DNA of 64,000 nucleotides, taken from the IMG/VR virus record IMGVR_UViG_3300042542_005279, positions 1-64,000 of that record. The stretch is one strand, 5' to 3'. The translations under genes were made by a program, and so were the position numbers. Below are positions 32,696-43,098 of this stretch, piece by piece. This DNA comes from a virus. How positions within the stretch are numbered: the first letter of the stretch is position 1; each line of letters begins with the position of its first letter. A model generated the notes under the pieces. The model made no database searches. It was not told where the DNA came from and was given only the letters and a program-made list of their open reading frames with translations.

Positions 32696-34466
32696 CTATT
32701 ACAGGGAATTCAACATCGGTTATTGTAGAAATAGAAGTAGAACCTTCTGGTATTAATCTGAAAATTGTTGTCTTAAATGGATAATGAGTACCATTTAAAA
32801 AAGGAAAATCCACACCTCTACCATCAGAATCTATGTACCCATATGGATATATATCTTTCCAAAGAAAAGATTGTGCGTTATTATCATAAACCGCCCAATC
32901 AGGTATTTCACTCACTTTGTCAGGTTCACCTTCCTCAATGTATGTTGAAAAAACTTTGATTGTAATTGGGTGATGAACTTTATAATAGTAACCCAAAGGG
33001 TTTTGTTCCTCGGATTCTCCTGTTATATTAATATCAAATACACTTTCATTATATGTTATTTTGTGGTGAATATTTGAAACTACCCTTTCTGAATATTCAG
33101 AGTCATTCCACTCACAAAAATCGCCATCAATAACATCACCTTTTGATAAAGGAACATTGTAGTAAAAAGTTCTTGGGGATTGTCCCGGTAAAGTCCTTGT
33201 GTAAGATGCGGTTTGTATATTTACATATGAATTTGAGTTAATTTGATTTGGTACATTTGTCCACCATTGGTCAGGTTTTTCTTGATATACCGGTAAGTTG
33301 AACTCCCACCCTTGTTTCAAAGCCTTTTGACCATAAGTTGGTTTAGATGTCCAACCCAAATATCCAATCCATTGATATGTAAAAAATAATTCACTCAATG
33401 GTCTTTTTTGATTATCTACTAAATTCTCTATTGAGACGTTATCTGCAAAAGTTAAATTATAACTTTGACTGCCTTCTTTTATGGAGACTCTTGAGATATA
33501 ATTAGGTGTTGTTGCCGAAGGTTCGTATTGTTTAATTACTTTGAATGGGTTAAGTTCAAATCCCGCATTTGTTAATACCGCATCTGAATTGTTTGTCAAA
33601 ATTTTGTTTCTTCTGACATAATATTCAGACCTTGTAACATCCAAATTATTTTCATCTATAACTCGTTTAAATGTCCCTGTAACACCTTCAGAAAATGTTG
33701 TACCTGTATAGCCAACATCAGGGATACTAAATACAAAATCTTCTGAACCATATAAACCATCACCTAAGTTTGTAACTTGGAATATATTTTGACTGCCGTA
33801 ACTAAACGACAACTCAGCAAATTCGTTTACATTTAAACCATGTTTACACAAACATCTAAATGAGATAAGGCTTTGTCCATTATACACACTTCTATATATT
33901 ATAAAGGGGATACCATTTGCAGAGTTCCAATTTAATCTAACGCCAGTTTTCGGCTCAACTCCCGTCATAGTTCTTTGTACATTATCATACGCATAACTCA
34001 AAAAGAAATTCCAATTATAACTTGCTGCACTTGTACTAATAAAATTTATATGTCCATTTGTGTTTGGTTGTGTATAACCATCAGTATCGTTATCAGTTCT
34101 TGATAAATCAAATTCATTATAAAGTGGATATCCTGACCAATAAACGTTTGTAACACCTGAACACGATTGCCTGCTCGCATCCAACGCATTTACGTAATAT
34201 AGATTTTCATAAAATGGTCTATAATTGGTTTCACCAACATATGTGTTTTTGAAAAGAAATGTTATTTTGGTGGAAGGTCTAAAAAGAACTGACTTTTCTC
34301 TCTCGTTGTTATAAACGTCAACTAAATTTATTATCTGACTTCTATCATATTCGGTGATATTTTTTGAGGTTTGAACCAAAGGAACATCTAAGGAATAACT
34401 CAACGTAGGTGCCGATTTATACCTCAACTCACTCGATAATATCTTATAACTAGTTTCTTTTCCCAT
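32682..34466 (-). CDS. Putative tail structural protein, 594 aa
   Basis: Not recognised. A long beta-rich, Tyr/Asn/Ser-rich protein starting MGKETSYKILSSELRYKSAP, with a Cys pair in SFRCLCKHG (about residue 205). The N-terminus resembles that of the 272-aa neighbour downstream. No enzymatic or membrane features were seen. It lies 4 nt from the giant tail gene upstream and overlaps the downstream gene by 14 nt, so it is part of one long tail transcript starting near 40044. Confidence 0.75.
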   Translation of the reverse strand: MGKETSYKILSSELRYKSAPTLSYSLDVPLVQTSKNITEYDRSQIINLVDVYNNEREKSVLFRPSTKITFLFKNTYVGETNYRPFYENLYYVNALDASRQSCSGVTNVYWSGYPLYNEFDLSRTDNDTDGYTQPNTNGHINFISTSAASYNWNFFLSYAYDNVQRTMTGVEPKTGVRLNWNSANGIPFIIYRSVYNGQSLISFRCLCKHGLNVNEFAELSFSYGSQNIFQVTNLGDGLYGSEDFVFSIPDVGYTGTTFSEGVTGTFKRVIDENNLDVTRSEYYVRRNKILTNNSDAVLTNAGFELNPFKVIKQYEPSATTPNYISRVSIKEGSQSYNLTFADNVSIENLVDNQKRPLSELFFTYQWIGYLGWTSKPTYGQKALKQGWEFNLPVYQEKPDQWWTNVPNQINSNSYVNIQTASYTRTLPGQSPRTFYYNVPLSKGDVIDGDFCEWNDSEYSERVVSNIHHKITYNESVFDINITGESEEQNPLGYYYKVHHPITIKVFSTYIEEGEPDKVSEIPDWAVYDNNAQSFLWKDIYPYGYIDSDGRGVDFPFLNGTHYPFKTTIFRLIPEGSTSISTITDVEFPVIDGCE

Positions 34467-34470
34467 GTTA

Positions 34471-37400
34471 TTACTCTAATCCTTCAGTGTCAATCCATTT
34501 AGCGGCAAACCTATCAAATGCGGATGCTCCATTGGTTAGTCCAAAATAAAAATAAAACGGAGCACCAAATAAAAATGGTCCGCCCCCTATGTATGGTTCT
34601 GGGTCATAATCCAATTGTTCTGTATATTGATTATATACATTCTCAACGTTATAAATCCAACCTTTTTGATATTTTATTATATTTGTTGTATTTGGTTTAT
34701 ACATTCTACTAATATTGTATGGTAAAAGTCTATCAATTTTTTGATACCTATATGAAAAGGAATCCCACTTCCAATCATTACCTTGATTTCCAAAAATGTT
34801 AGACCTACTTGTATTATCATTAATAGACCATAAATAAAATGGAACTTCCTGAGTTGTTATTGGTATGTCTTGAGAAGCACATACATCACCGATTTGAGCG
34901 TCTTCATTATAAATTGTTCTATTTGGTGAAATATAATCTCTCGCCTGTTCATTACCATTATAAAAAATTCCAAAAACGACATCTTTAGGACTTCCAAAAT
35001 TTGTTCTGAGATAAAGTGAAGAACTTAAATTTGAATTAGGTGGTGGTTCAGGATAATTTTCAGGGTCGTAGGCATCAACCCCAAATTGAGAATTTGTTGC
35101 TATTAATTGTGCGAAGTCACCATCAACAAACCTTTTTTTCCTTGTATCAAAAAATTTTAAAACACTAGACCCTCTCGATTTGAATAAACTTGTAAATGAT
35201 GTGTTAGCCAATCTTGAAAGTACGAATATATTGAGTAATTCTGAAGTATCACCAAAAGTTGTTGGGGATAAAAGATTCATTATATATCCGTCCCAATTTC
35301 CACTTTGTGATAAATACTTTTGTAGTTCATCTCGTGGTCCCAAATCCATAATAGTTGTCGGATACATGTGATTTTTAGTGTTACCAACAAATTGGTTTAA
35401 TACTTTATTTCCTTCTCTCCCAACAAAAAAACCACCACCACTCGACTCCTTAAAAGGTGCTGACCGATAGTAGAAATTAAAGGTTTCTGGATGTAAAAAT
35501 GTTATATCATTACAAAATTTATTATAGGGTTGATTGGGAGGATTGTCATTAGGTCCCGTGAAGAATCTTGTAGTTTTGAATGGAATTGCGAATAAAGTAC
35601 CATTTATCCAATTATTAACAAAGAGATGTGAAAAAACTTCTCTACATGCTCCGAAATTAATATTAATCCTTGATGCCCATTCATTTATTAATTCTCTGTC
35701 ATTTTTAACATTATCCTTTTGATTGTAGGGTCGTCTAACTAATTCATAGCAAGAACCTTGAACGAAGAATTGCGTGTTAAAAGTATCTCCGTCCCTGTCA
35801 GTGACGGAAACATATGTACAATTTGAGATTGGCGCTATTTGGACACTTTCCCCGTTTGATGTTGGTTGATAACAATTCAAAGGCACTAATGATTGACAAC
35901 TGAAAGAACTTAATATATCAGATATCACATTTGGCGTTTCTCCAACTTCGGGTTGTTCAGGTTCATTAACTTGAAATGATAGTTGGGCTGGTTGAGTTTC
36001 TCCACTAGTAACAATTCCCTCAATAGGTACTTCGTATATTTTGAAATTACCATTTGACATACCTCCGTACGAATTAGGTCCTACCCCTTGATATATGTCT
36101 GATGTTGGTAATCTATCGCTTCTCATCACAATTCTTTCAGCATTTGTCATAGTAAATGTTGAAGCCGCGGGGTCATACCTTCTTGAGTAATATATTGGCT
36201 GTAATCTAAGGAATCTATATATGTTTCTAGCAAAAGAAGGTAACCCGTCATCTAAATTACCCCCATTTAAACACATAAACGGTATTCCCTCTACAGGTTC
36301 CCCAGGTTGATATGACCACTTGAATCTTATTTCGTCCCCGCTTGTATTAGTTGCCGTTGGAATTCCTAATTGTGCGTCAATACCATCATAATTATTTCTT
36401 GTATAAAAATTATTAATACCTATTCTTAAACCTCTTCCTGAATTAGTAGCATTAAATGTGTAAAAAGACGAAAGTTGCCTTAGGTAGGATGGTTGTTGGT
36501 CTGATTGGAACACAGTTGGTGGATATCCCGCCACCATGTTAACCCCGTAATCATCCTCTGATGTCTTTATATAATTGAAGACCGATGTAGTGTTAAATGG
36601 TTCCCAATTTTGTTGACTTGGTTTGAAGTGGTAGGATTTAAAAAACAGTCTTCCTTTTGTATAATTACCATCTATTTGATTTGCTTCGTTGTTTGTACCA
36701 ACAAAATTATGTCTAGTACATCTGTGTGCAAAATCAACCGCCGTAGTTTGAGAATTATCTGATGGTGCAAGTCCGAAATCCAAACCATCGTTTGGTTGTA
36801 AAGGAATATTCATTTTAAAATTTCCTTCAACGGAGTAAGACCAATGATTTTGTTTTCCAAACAACCTTCCTAAACCTATTTTCATAGGTTGTGCGGTTGA
36901 GTGTGGGTCAACACCTCTCATTAAAATTGTAACATATAAAGCACCTTTATCTGCATAAATATTATATGGACTATCAACGTTTGTCCAATCCCAAGTAAAT
37001 CCATCCCCAAAACCATCCGTTGTTGAAAAATATCTACCTGATAAAATTTGAATCCCTTGGACAAACAATCTTGTATAAGGTGTGAAACTGTTCATTTTAT
37101 CTCTGGCATCGTAAGTTCCTCCCCAAAATTGGTCTATAAAGGCCTGACCTTTCATAGAATCTATCACTTGAAAATATTCAATCCCTGTTGGGAATCTTAG
37201 GAACTGATTTTGAGTTGTATCTCCGCTTATGTTATATTTAGTTCTTAATCTTTTACCTGTTAAAGGATGAGTATGACTGACATATATTTGAGATATACCG
37301 TTATTTATTGATGTCCCTGTTGTTGAATACGTACCAAATTGATTTAATACGTCACCTGATAAATTTAAATCACGATAATCAAATGGATTGTCAAAAGTCA

Positions 37401-40029
37401 TCAAAGTGCCCTTCTGATATGGTTCTTCTGTTAAAAGTATTACGACATTATCATAATGAAATCCTAAGTTGTCGTAATTATTAACAAGATTGGAAATTAA
37501 TGTACTTTGGTTATATTGATTTCCGACTAATTCGAAGTCGGAAGATAAATTTGTATTGTTTAATGTCCTGTTAAAACAAACTTTTATTTGATTTGTCCCT
37601 CCTCCCGCGTAGTAATTGTATGTTGTATTTCCTAAAGTAACACCAACCTGATTTAATGGTGATTCTTGAGTTGGGCTTATAGCACCTCTATTCAATCCAC
37701 TACCAAAAAATTTACCTTTAGCGTTCATCAAATTTATTCTTTCGTGGAACGGTAAATTTAAAGGGGTGTAATAATCTTGCACGGTTTGAGATGGGTCAAA
37801 AAGTTCTTCTCTACCAAAAACTAAATTAGCCGGTGTTCTAATTGACCAACCATAATTAGTATTTTGTGGTTGATATCCTGCATAAAATGTCTGAACAATC
37901 GGATTAAAATCAGTTGAGCCATTTTGTATGTTCGTTTCATAGTTTGTTGAATTCAAAATGTCAGCTAATACACTTCTATTTATAAATGGTGCTTGTGACT
38001 GAGCACTAGTTACACCTAATGGTAAACCAGGAGAAGCGGTAGTCGGGGCACAATCGCACAATTCACAATCAGGAAAAGTATACATTGGTAGATTGAATCC
38101 TGACAAACCATCTAATAATCTTTGCATATTTTCGATTGGCTTGTCGAGATTTACTAAGTTTTGATTATCATTTATTTTAGTTAAAAAGTCTATAATATCT
38201 TGTAGTAATTTACAAACAACGTGTAAAACTTTAACGAATATCTTCAATAAGACACTCAAAAAAATAATCAAAACAGAAAATATTGTGAAAATAAAATCAG
38301 GTTTGAATTGGACATCATTAGCAGGAAATTTATTAGTGGTGCTTCCACATTCATCATCAGTTATTGACTTTATACCTGAAAACCGCCTATTGAATGCACC
38401 TTTTGTATATCTTGTAATTAATTGTGAAATCGTATAAACTTTGTTATATGACATTTCATAAAATCTATCATCACAATTTATTGCCTCATTCAAATTAGGA
38501 TAATCGTCCCAAGAAATACTAAATTCATATGACCTTTTTAATTGAAAATATTCATATGTTAGATAACTTACTGTAAAAGTCGCCGGATTTTCACTATTAG
38601 TTAGTATACAACTACACGTTAGTTGTTGTCCAGGTTGTATAATTATATTATTTGTTTCAGATATTGGGTCACCGTTTATATAAAAACTAAGTGATTCAAC
38701 GTTATTTTTATTGCTAATCTGAATTACACCTTTATCATATACACCATTAGTAGGTACTGTGAAAAGTTGTCCTTGAAATATCGGTAATACTGTTAAAGTC
38801 ACAGGTTCTATCTCGAAAGTGCTTTTGATAGGGTCATTTGCAGAATTATCCCAACCGTATTCTTTTATATTAGGTATTAGAAAGTTTGCCCTCCTTATTG
38901 GTATTCCTAAATCAGGACTTTGGTTCCATTTTACTTTAAATCTATATTTGGCTTTGGTTGGTATTCCTTTTCTCTCATCGTTTGAAAAAACTTGTTCTCC
39001 AAATTCATTTGTTATTATGTAATCCAAATTCATTGGTATATCGAGTAACCAAGTGCCATTTTCGTCGATTACATTACCATTATTTTCTAATTCATATTCC
39101 TCTAATACCGGTCTACCATACTCATCTTGTTTTATTGTTTGTCTAATTGCTAAAATTTGACCAGGTGCCGTATATAATGAGCACATATTACCTGAACGTA
39201 ATGGTGGTTTACAGTTCTTTTTTATTGACCCTCTATCAGCGTCAGAAAATATTGACCCCATGAATATCGAAGTTGGTTTGATTTCTATATTATTTGAAGC
39301 GGTCAAATCAACGTCGGACCTTGTGATTGATATTTGACAATATTCATCATCTCCCCACAATGGATTTACAATTACATCTTGATTAATTGTTATAATTTGA
39401 GGTAATGACGTTATGTTTTCTGAAGTTCTAAACTTTGTTCCATTTACTTGGCTATCAGTTGCAATACCCAATCTGATTAAATCTTGTGGCGATTGTGAGA
39501 AAGGACCGATGTCTGATAAATCAACATTAATTACCATTCTATGACTACCAACTGGAAGTCCGAAAATCATAAAGTCACCACTATCATTTGTGGTTACAGT
39601 ATATTTGTAATATTTGTCATAGATTTCAACCGCAGTTGGATTAACTAAAACATCCTCTAAATCAGGAAACGAACCTGTTGCCACATGACCAGGATATGAT
39701 GGTTTGTAGGGTAACAAATTATATTTATATCCATCTTCATTTACGTCTTGGATACTTTTATAAGGGTATATTGAATTAATGATTGGATTAACCTCGTCTT
39801 GAGGTGTAATTGGAATAAAAATTCCTATTTTAGCGTTTGGTACTCCAAACCCATCATTTATTGATATTCTACCAACTAAAACACCATAATCGGCACATCT
39901 TCTCGTATAAAGTTCTTGTTGAGATAACTTTACAGATAAAATTTCAATAAATTCAAAATCTTGGTCTAAATTTAATGTTACTGTTTTATCTTTCCCGACC
40001 TCGGTTCTTATTCTTAATGATTTGGACAT
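34471..40029 (-). CDS. Giant tail protein with internal hydrophobic segment, 1852 aa
   Basis: The N-terminal region has a carboxypeptidase-regulatory-like beta sandwich (TTNDSGDFMIFGLPVGSHRM, about residues 142-161). More beta-domains follow, then a strongly hydrophobic helix pair at about 575-608 (IFTIFSVLIIFLSVLLKIFV), followed by a Cys-rich patch (PDCELCDC, about 655). The remaining 1150 residues are beta-rich fibre-like sequence rich in Asn, Tyr, Phe and Gly. The hydrophobic segment is unusual for a fibre and could insert into a membrane or pack in the baseplate core. It lies next to gp6 and gp25 homologues, so it is probably baseplate-associated. The family is not named. Confidence 0.78.
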   Translation of the reverse strand: MSKSLRIRTEVGKDKTVTLNLDQDFEFIEILSVKLSQQELYTRRCADYGVLVGRISINDGFGVPNAKIGIFIPITPQDEVNPIINSIYPYKSIQDVNEDGYKYNLLPYKPSYPGHVATGSFPDLEDVLVNPTAVEIYDKYYKYTVTTNDSGDFMIFGLPVGSHRMVINVDLSDIGPFSQSPQDLIRLGIATDSQVNGTKFRTSENITSLPQIITINQDVIVNPLWGDDEYCQISITRSDVDLTASNNIEIKPTSIFMGSIFSDADRGSIKKNCKPPLRSGNMCSLYTAPGQILAIRQTIKQDEYGRPVLEEYELENNGNVIDENGTWLLDIPMNLDYIITNEFGEQVFSNDERKGIPTKAKYRFKVKWNQSPDLGIPIRRANFLIPNIKEYGWDNSANDPIKSTFEIEPVTLTVLPIFQGQLFTVPTNGVYDKGVIQISNKNNVESLSFYINGDPISETNNIIIQPGQQLTCSCILTNSENPATFTVSYLTYEYFQLKRSYEFSISWDDYPNLNEAINCDDRFYEMSYNKVYTISQLITRYTKGAFNRRFSGIKSITDDECGSTTNKFPANDVQFKPDFIFTIFSVLIIFLSVLLKIFVKVLHVVCKLLQDIIDFLTKINDNQNLVNLDKPIENMQRLLDGLSGFNLPMYTFPDCELCDCAPTTASPGLPLGVTSAQSQAPFINRSVLADILNSTNYETNIQNGSTDFNPIVQTFYAGYQPQNTNYGWSIRTPANLVFGREELFDPSQTVQDYYTPLNLPFHERINLMNAKGKFFGSGLNRGAISPTQESPLNQVGVTLGNTTYNYYAGGGTNQIKVCFNRTLNNTNLSSDFELVGNQYNQSTLISNLVNNYDNLGFHYDNVVILLTEEPYQKGTLMTFDNPFDYRDLNLSGDVLNQFGTYSTTGTSINNGISQIYVSHTHPLTGKRLRTKYNISGDTTQNQFLRFPTGIEYFQVIDSMKGQAFIDQFWGGTYDARDKMNSFTPYTRLFVQGIQILSGRYFSTTDGFGDGFTWDWTNVDSPYNIYADKGALYVTILMRGVDPHSTAQPMKIGLGRLFGKQNHWSYSVEGNFKMNIPLQPNDGLDFGLAPSDNSQTTAVDFAHRCTRHNFVGTNNEANQIDGNYTKGRLFFKSYHFKPSQQNWEPFNTTSVFNYIKTSEDDYGVNMVAGYPPTVFQSDQQPSYLRQLSSFYTFNATNSGRGLRIGINNFYTRNNYDGIDAQLGIPTATNTSGDEIRFKWSYQPGEPVEGIPFMCLNGGNLDDGLPSFARNIYRFLRLQPIYYSRRYDPAASTFTMTNAERIVMRSDRLPTSDIYQGVGPNSYGGMSNGNFKIYEVPIEGIVTSGETQPAQLSFQVNEPEQPEVGETPNVISDILSSFSCQSLVPLNCYQPTSNGESVQIAPISNCTYVSVTDRDGDTFNTQFFVQGSCYELVRRPYNQKDNVKNDRELINEWASRININFGACREVFSHLFVNNWINGTLFAIPFKTTRFFTGPNDNPPNQPYNKFCNDITFLHPETFNFYYRSAPFKESSGGGFFVGREGNKVLNQFVGNTKNHMYPTTIMDLGPRDELQKYLSQSGNWDGYIMNLLSPTTFGDTSELLNIFVLSRLANTSFTSLFKSRGSSVLKFFDTRKKRFVDGDFAQLIATNSQFGVDAYDPENYPEPPPNSNLSSSLYLRTNFGSPKDVVFGIFYNGNEQARDYISPNRTIYNEDAQIGDVCASQDIPITTQEVPFYLWSINDNTSRSNIFGNQGNDWKWDSFSYRYQKIDRLLPYNISRMYKPNTTNIIKYQKGWIYNVENVYNQYTEQLDYDPEPYIGGGPFLFGAPFYFYFGLTNGASAFDRFAAKWIDTEGLE

Positions 40030-40043
40030 TCAATACTTTTTGA

Positions 40044-40050
40044 ATAAATA
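40044..40050 (-). promoter_or_regulatory. TATTTAT element upstream of the giant tail gene
   Basis: Minus-strand ACTATTTATTCA, 14 nt before the ATG at 40029, in a 72-bp gap. A 7-bp hairpin, CTATTTT / AAAATAG, lies slightly further upstream in the same gap. Confidence 0.5.
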
Positions 40051-40101
40051 GTTTATAATCTATTTTCAAAAAATAGTTTAAGTAATTGAAAAATAAATTT
40101 A

Positions 40102-41940
40102 TTAACTGAAATTAACAGTTTTTAGATTCTTGACTCTAACGCTGATGTCTTTACCAGGAAACCTGACTTGGTATGTTTGTGATGGTTCAGCGAATATCGT
40201 TTCATCAATTAATTCAATTTGTTTAGTTGCTGAGTCAGAGTATCTTTGTGAAGTTTGTGAAGATGAGTATTGTCCTCCCACTAAGTTAAAGACATCAATC
40301 TGTGCTACTGTAACTACACCATTTAGGTTTTGAATATCCTTTTTGATTTCTGAGACATACACGTTTTGTCCCATTTCACGATTACTTGGTGAGAAGTAGT
40401 TAGAAATAATATCTACGATTTGAGTGATAATTGAACCTTGATTTTGACCACCGTCTAATACTACATAAACATCAAATTTAAGGTCAATAACTTGAGCACT
40501 TTCAATTGATACGTAATCATTAATCATTCTGTAATTTGACAAATAATTTGCAAGGTTTGATTTAATGGTGTTTGATAGTACGTTAGTTAATTTACCCGTG
40601 GAATCATAAGATAAACATTGTATTCTGATTTTGTTATCTTGTTCTATAATTGCGACTTTTGCAGGTGCTCCGAACTGTGACGGCATACCACGTATAATCG
40701 ACTCGTAGTCATTAATTGTAACCGCTCTTTTTTGTGCTGCAAAATTATATGTTACATAATTTCTTACTTCCTCTACCGTTGGGAAATTTGCACCTCCAAT
40801 TGCTGCGGTTGTATTAGTACAATTCAAAGAGTTAATAACTGATGTGTTTTGTGATTGAGATGGTCCATTAACTGCAAAATTAATAGTACCCAATTGATTA
40901 ATTACATTAACACCAACATTACTACTTATACCACCACCCACTCTATATTGAATAAACAATGTTGAGTTTGCCTTTAGAGTACTTCCCAACGCTAAGTTGT
41001 TTGAATATTTCTGTAAGTTAAGTGGATTTCCTGTTGCTGCGAACTCTCTTAATTGTTCATCAGCGGATTGACTACCTCCACCGAAAGTTAATTTAAAAAA
41101 TCCTTCAGGGGTAAATTCTGTAATAAATTTGTTGCTTGTAGAGATATATTTACCTACCTTTATACCAGGTTGGTCAGACGCTTTGGTTGGGTCTTCTACG
41201 AAAACCTTATCTTGTATTAACGCATCTACCTCATACCATCTCCCGTTTGTTCCCAAAAAATCTTGGTCATTAGGTACATTAGCATATTGAGTTCCGTCTT
41301 TTAGTAACACACTTGTAACCCCCAAAACATTTTTTTCAGGTAGGAATAATTCAAAAAATGGCACAACATCGTTTGGTAAAATAGTTCTTTTGAAAACTTT
41401 TGTGATACCATTTACTACGGTTTCTCTTTTTGTGATTGTATAGTTTAATATATTACCGTTAGAATCTAAATTAGGAATTTTTGTTCTGTTAGGGAACCCT
41501 TCATTATTGAATGGTGATGTGAAATCTATATCATATACGGTTTCAAATGTTTGTCCTGCGCCTTGAACTTGTGAGCCTCGTCTTATAACACCACAATACC
41601 TAATATCTTCTTTATCTCCAAACGCTGGAACAATGATTGAAAAATCAACCAAAGCAACAGATGGTCTTTGTCCCGGTACTTTTAATCCGTAAGTTCTTGC
41701 AATGTTATAAATTGATGAACGTTGCTGCGCATATTGTAAAACAGTTTCTTGGATACTTCTGTCAATCTGAAATTGTAAGTTGTCTGATACCGCAGCGTTT
41801 AAATCCAACAAAACTGAAAATACAGATGCATCATTTACATTGGCAAGTAAGTCAGGATAATATGTTCTTACAAAATTAATTAATTCAGTCCTAATTGATT
41901 GAAAATCTCTGACTGTATATGATATTTTTTTATTAGCCAT
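40102..41940 (-). CDS. 6: Baseplate wedge protein, T4 gp6-like (baseplate J family), 612 aa
   Basis: Forms the inner ring of baseplate wedges that join around the hub. The N-terminus (YTVRDFQSIRTELINFVRTY ... DASVFSVLLDLNAAVSDNLQ) is the classic gp6/gpJ start, and the C-terminal half has the baseplate-J segment RAVTINDYESIIRGMPSQFG with PAKVAIIEQDNKIRI. The length is close to T4 gp6 (660 aa). It is adjacent to the gp25-like gene, as in T4 and most contractile injection systems. The gap to that gene is 4 nt, so they are co-transcribed. Confidence 0.92.
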   Translation of the reverse strand: MANKKISYTVRDFQSIRTELINFVRTYYPDLLANVNDASVFSVLLDLNAAVSDNLQFQIDRSIQETVLQYAQQRSSIYNIARTYGLKVPGQRPSVALVDFSIIVPAFGDKEDIRYCGVIRRGSQVQGAGQTFETVYDIDFTSPFNNEGFPNRTKIPNLDSNGNILNYTITKRETVVNGITKVFKRTILPNDVVPFFELFLPEKNVLGVTSVLLKDGTQYANVPNDQDFLGTNGRWYEVDALIQDKVFVEDPTKASDQPGIKVGKYISTSNKFITEFTPEGFFKLTFGGGSQSADEQLREFAATGNPLNLQKYSNNLALGSTLKANSTLFIQYRVGGGISSNVGVNVINQLGTINFAVNGPSQSQNTSVINSLNCTNTTAAIGGANFPTVEEVRNYVTYNFAAQKRAVTINDYESIIRGMPSQFGAPAKVAIIEQDNKIRIQCLSYDSTGKLTNVLSNTIKSNLANYLSNYRMINDYVSIESAQVIDLKFDVYVVLDGGQNQGSIITQIVDIISNYFSPSNREMGQNVYVSEIKKDIQNLNGVVTVAQIDVFNLVGGQYSSSQTSQRYSDSATKQIELIDETIFAEPSQTYQVRFPGKDISVRVKNLKTVNFS

Positions 41941-41944
41941 ATTT

Positions 41945-42403
41945 TTATATATTAATTATTATAAAATCACTTGATTCAAAAGCATTTGATGTAACAACAA
42001 AGTCAATTCTTACTTTTGCGGTATGTTCTTTTGTTCCTATACCAGGCACCCTGAAAACTCTTTCGTCTCCCGATATTACAGTTCTTTCGTCACTTTCTTC
42101 CTCTGTTGATGCATCATACACTTGAAGGTTGGTTATTTTAAGATTGGGAATATATTTCTGAACTGAATCTCTAATTTCCGCATCTATTTGAGAAAATGTA
42201 GGTCCATCCATAGGTTCAAAAATATATTCATATAACCTTGTTCCGAAATCTGGTAGAAAATATCTAGTACCTCTTCTTGTTAATAATAGATGTATTAAAT
42301 CCGTCCTCAACTCTTCATCAGGTTTAGTTGATAAATCCAAATATCTACCATCGTTAGAATCTCTAAATGGGAAATTTATACCATATGTAACTCCGTTTGC
42401 CAT
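41945..42403 (-). CDS. 25: Baseplate wedge protein, T4 gp25-like (GPW/gp25 family), 152 aa
   Basis: A small wedge and sheath-initiator protein. Typical family features: PFRDSNDGRYLDLSTKPDEEL, then LIHLLLTRRGTRYFLPDFGTR (split LIHLLLTRRGTR / YFLPDFGTRLYEYIFEP) and the following helix. The R-G-x-R and the PDFG-x-R-L-x-x-x-IFEP motif are characteristic. Acidic and Glu-rich after residue 105. It is paired with the gp6-like gene downstream. A TATTTAT element is only 4 nt before its ATG. Confidence 0.93.
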   Translation of the reverse strand: MANGVTYGINFPFRDSNDGRYLDLSTKPDEELRTDLIHLLLTRRGTRYFLPDFGTRLYEYIFEPMDGPTFSQIDAEIRDSVQKYIPNLKITNLQVYDASTEEESDERTVISGDERVFRVPGIGTKEHTAKVRIDFVVTSNAFESSDFIIINI

Positions 42404-42407
42404 ACCT

Positions 42408-42414
42408 ATAAATA
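42408..42414 (-). promoter_or_regulatory. TATTTAT element upstream of the gp25-like gene
   Basis: Minus-strand TATATTTATAGG, with 4 nt to the ATG at 42403, the shortest spacing in the set. It lies in the 18-bp gap after the hypothetical gene at 42422. Confidence 0.45.
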
Positions 42415-42421
42415 TAGAATA

Positions 42422-43048
42422 TTAAATTTTGTTTTCATTAATATCATAATAATAACTATCCCCATCCTCAGAAATCCATCTATCTGAACTTGTTTCAACC
42501 GATGGTAATGAATTATCAACTTTTATGTCTTTTAAATTCAGTGGAAACTCAGTTGTTATCCAATTGGAATCTTTCCAAAATATTCTGTTATTTGGTTGAC
42601 ATAAAAGATACCCATCGTCTGACACAAGTAAATGACCACACTTATAATCAGATGGTTCATCTGAGTAAGCATTATCAAACCAATCTATTGTCATCATATA
42701 TGTCACCCAAACTTTTGATTTATCTTTTAATAAGACCTCAGCCCTTTTACCTTTCAAAAATTCATATTCCGTTATACTAACGTTTTCTGAAAAACAATCC
42801 CATAGTTGTTTGAAATGAAATGGTATATCCTCGGTTGGTTCTTTAAGAAAAATCTCAGAAATTGGAACTCTTGACCTTAACATTCCATAATCTGTCATGA
42901 CATGAAAAGTTAATATTTTACCTGATACAGATTGAATACCGAAGGCATAACCATTGTGGAACTTATCTCGGTCTTTATCATTTTTAGTGAAGTGGGATAC
43001 TCTGATTAAGCACTTAAAACTTTTGATATTTTCGTTAAGTGTCGCCAT
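42422..43048 (-). CDS. Hypothetical protein, 208 aa
   Basis: Not recognised. I start at the ATG at 43048 (MATLNENIKSFKC); an upstream in-frame TTG at 43072 would put the TATTTAT element inside the coding region. A Trp- and Tyr-rich, soluble-looking alpha/beta protein with scattered cysteines (Cys13, CGHL, CQPN) and no motif I know. It lies alone between the nrdA terminator and gp25. Confidence 0.7.
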   Translation of the reverse strand: MATLNENIKSFKCLIRVSHFTKNDKDRDKFHNGYAFGIQSVSGKILTFHVMTDYGMLRSRVPISEIFLKEPTEDIPFHFKQLWDCFSENVSITEYEFLKGKRAEVLLKDKSKVWVTYMMTIDWFDNAYSDEPSDYKCGHLLVSDDGYLLCQPNNRIFWKDSNWITTEFPLNLKDIKVDNSLPSVETSSDRWISEDGDSYYYDINENKI

Positions 43049-43054
43049 TTTATT

Positions 43055-43061
43055 ATAAATA
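43055..43061 (-). promoter_or_regulatory. TATTTAT element upstream of the 42422-43048 gene
   Basis: Minus-strand GATATTTATAAT, 6 nt before the ATG at 43048 and just downstream of the nrdA terminator hairpin, so the gene needs its own transcription start unless read-through occurs. This makes it one of the better cases for promoter function. Confidence 0.55.
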
Positions 43062-43073
43062 TCCCAAAACAAA

Positions 43074-43095
43074 AAATCCCGATTTCTCGGGATTT
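43074..43095 (-). terminator. Intrinsic terminator after nrdA
   Basis: Stem AAATCCCGA (43074-43082) pairs with TCGGGATTT (43087-43095) over a 4-nt loop. On the minus strand it is followed by TTTTTTGTTTT. It ends the nrdB-nrdA transcript just beyond the nrdA stop codon. Confidence 0.9.
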
Positions 43096-43098
43096 ATG

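Noticed and set aside
17404-34466. A diversity-generating retroelement behind the variable tail region
   Set aside because: No reverse transcriptase, accessory gene or template/variable repeat pair was seen in the window.
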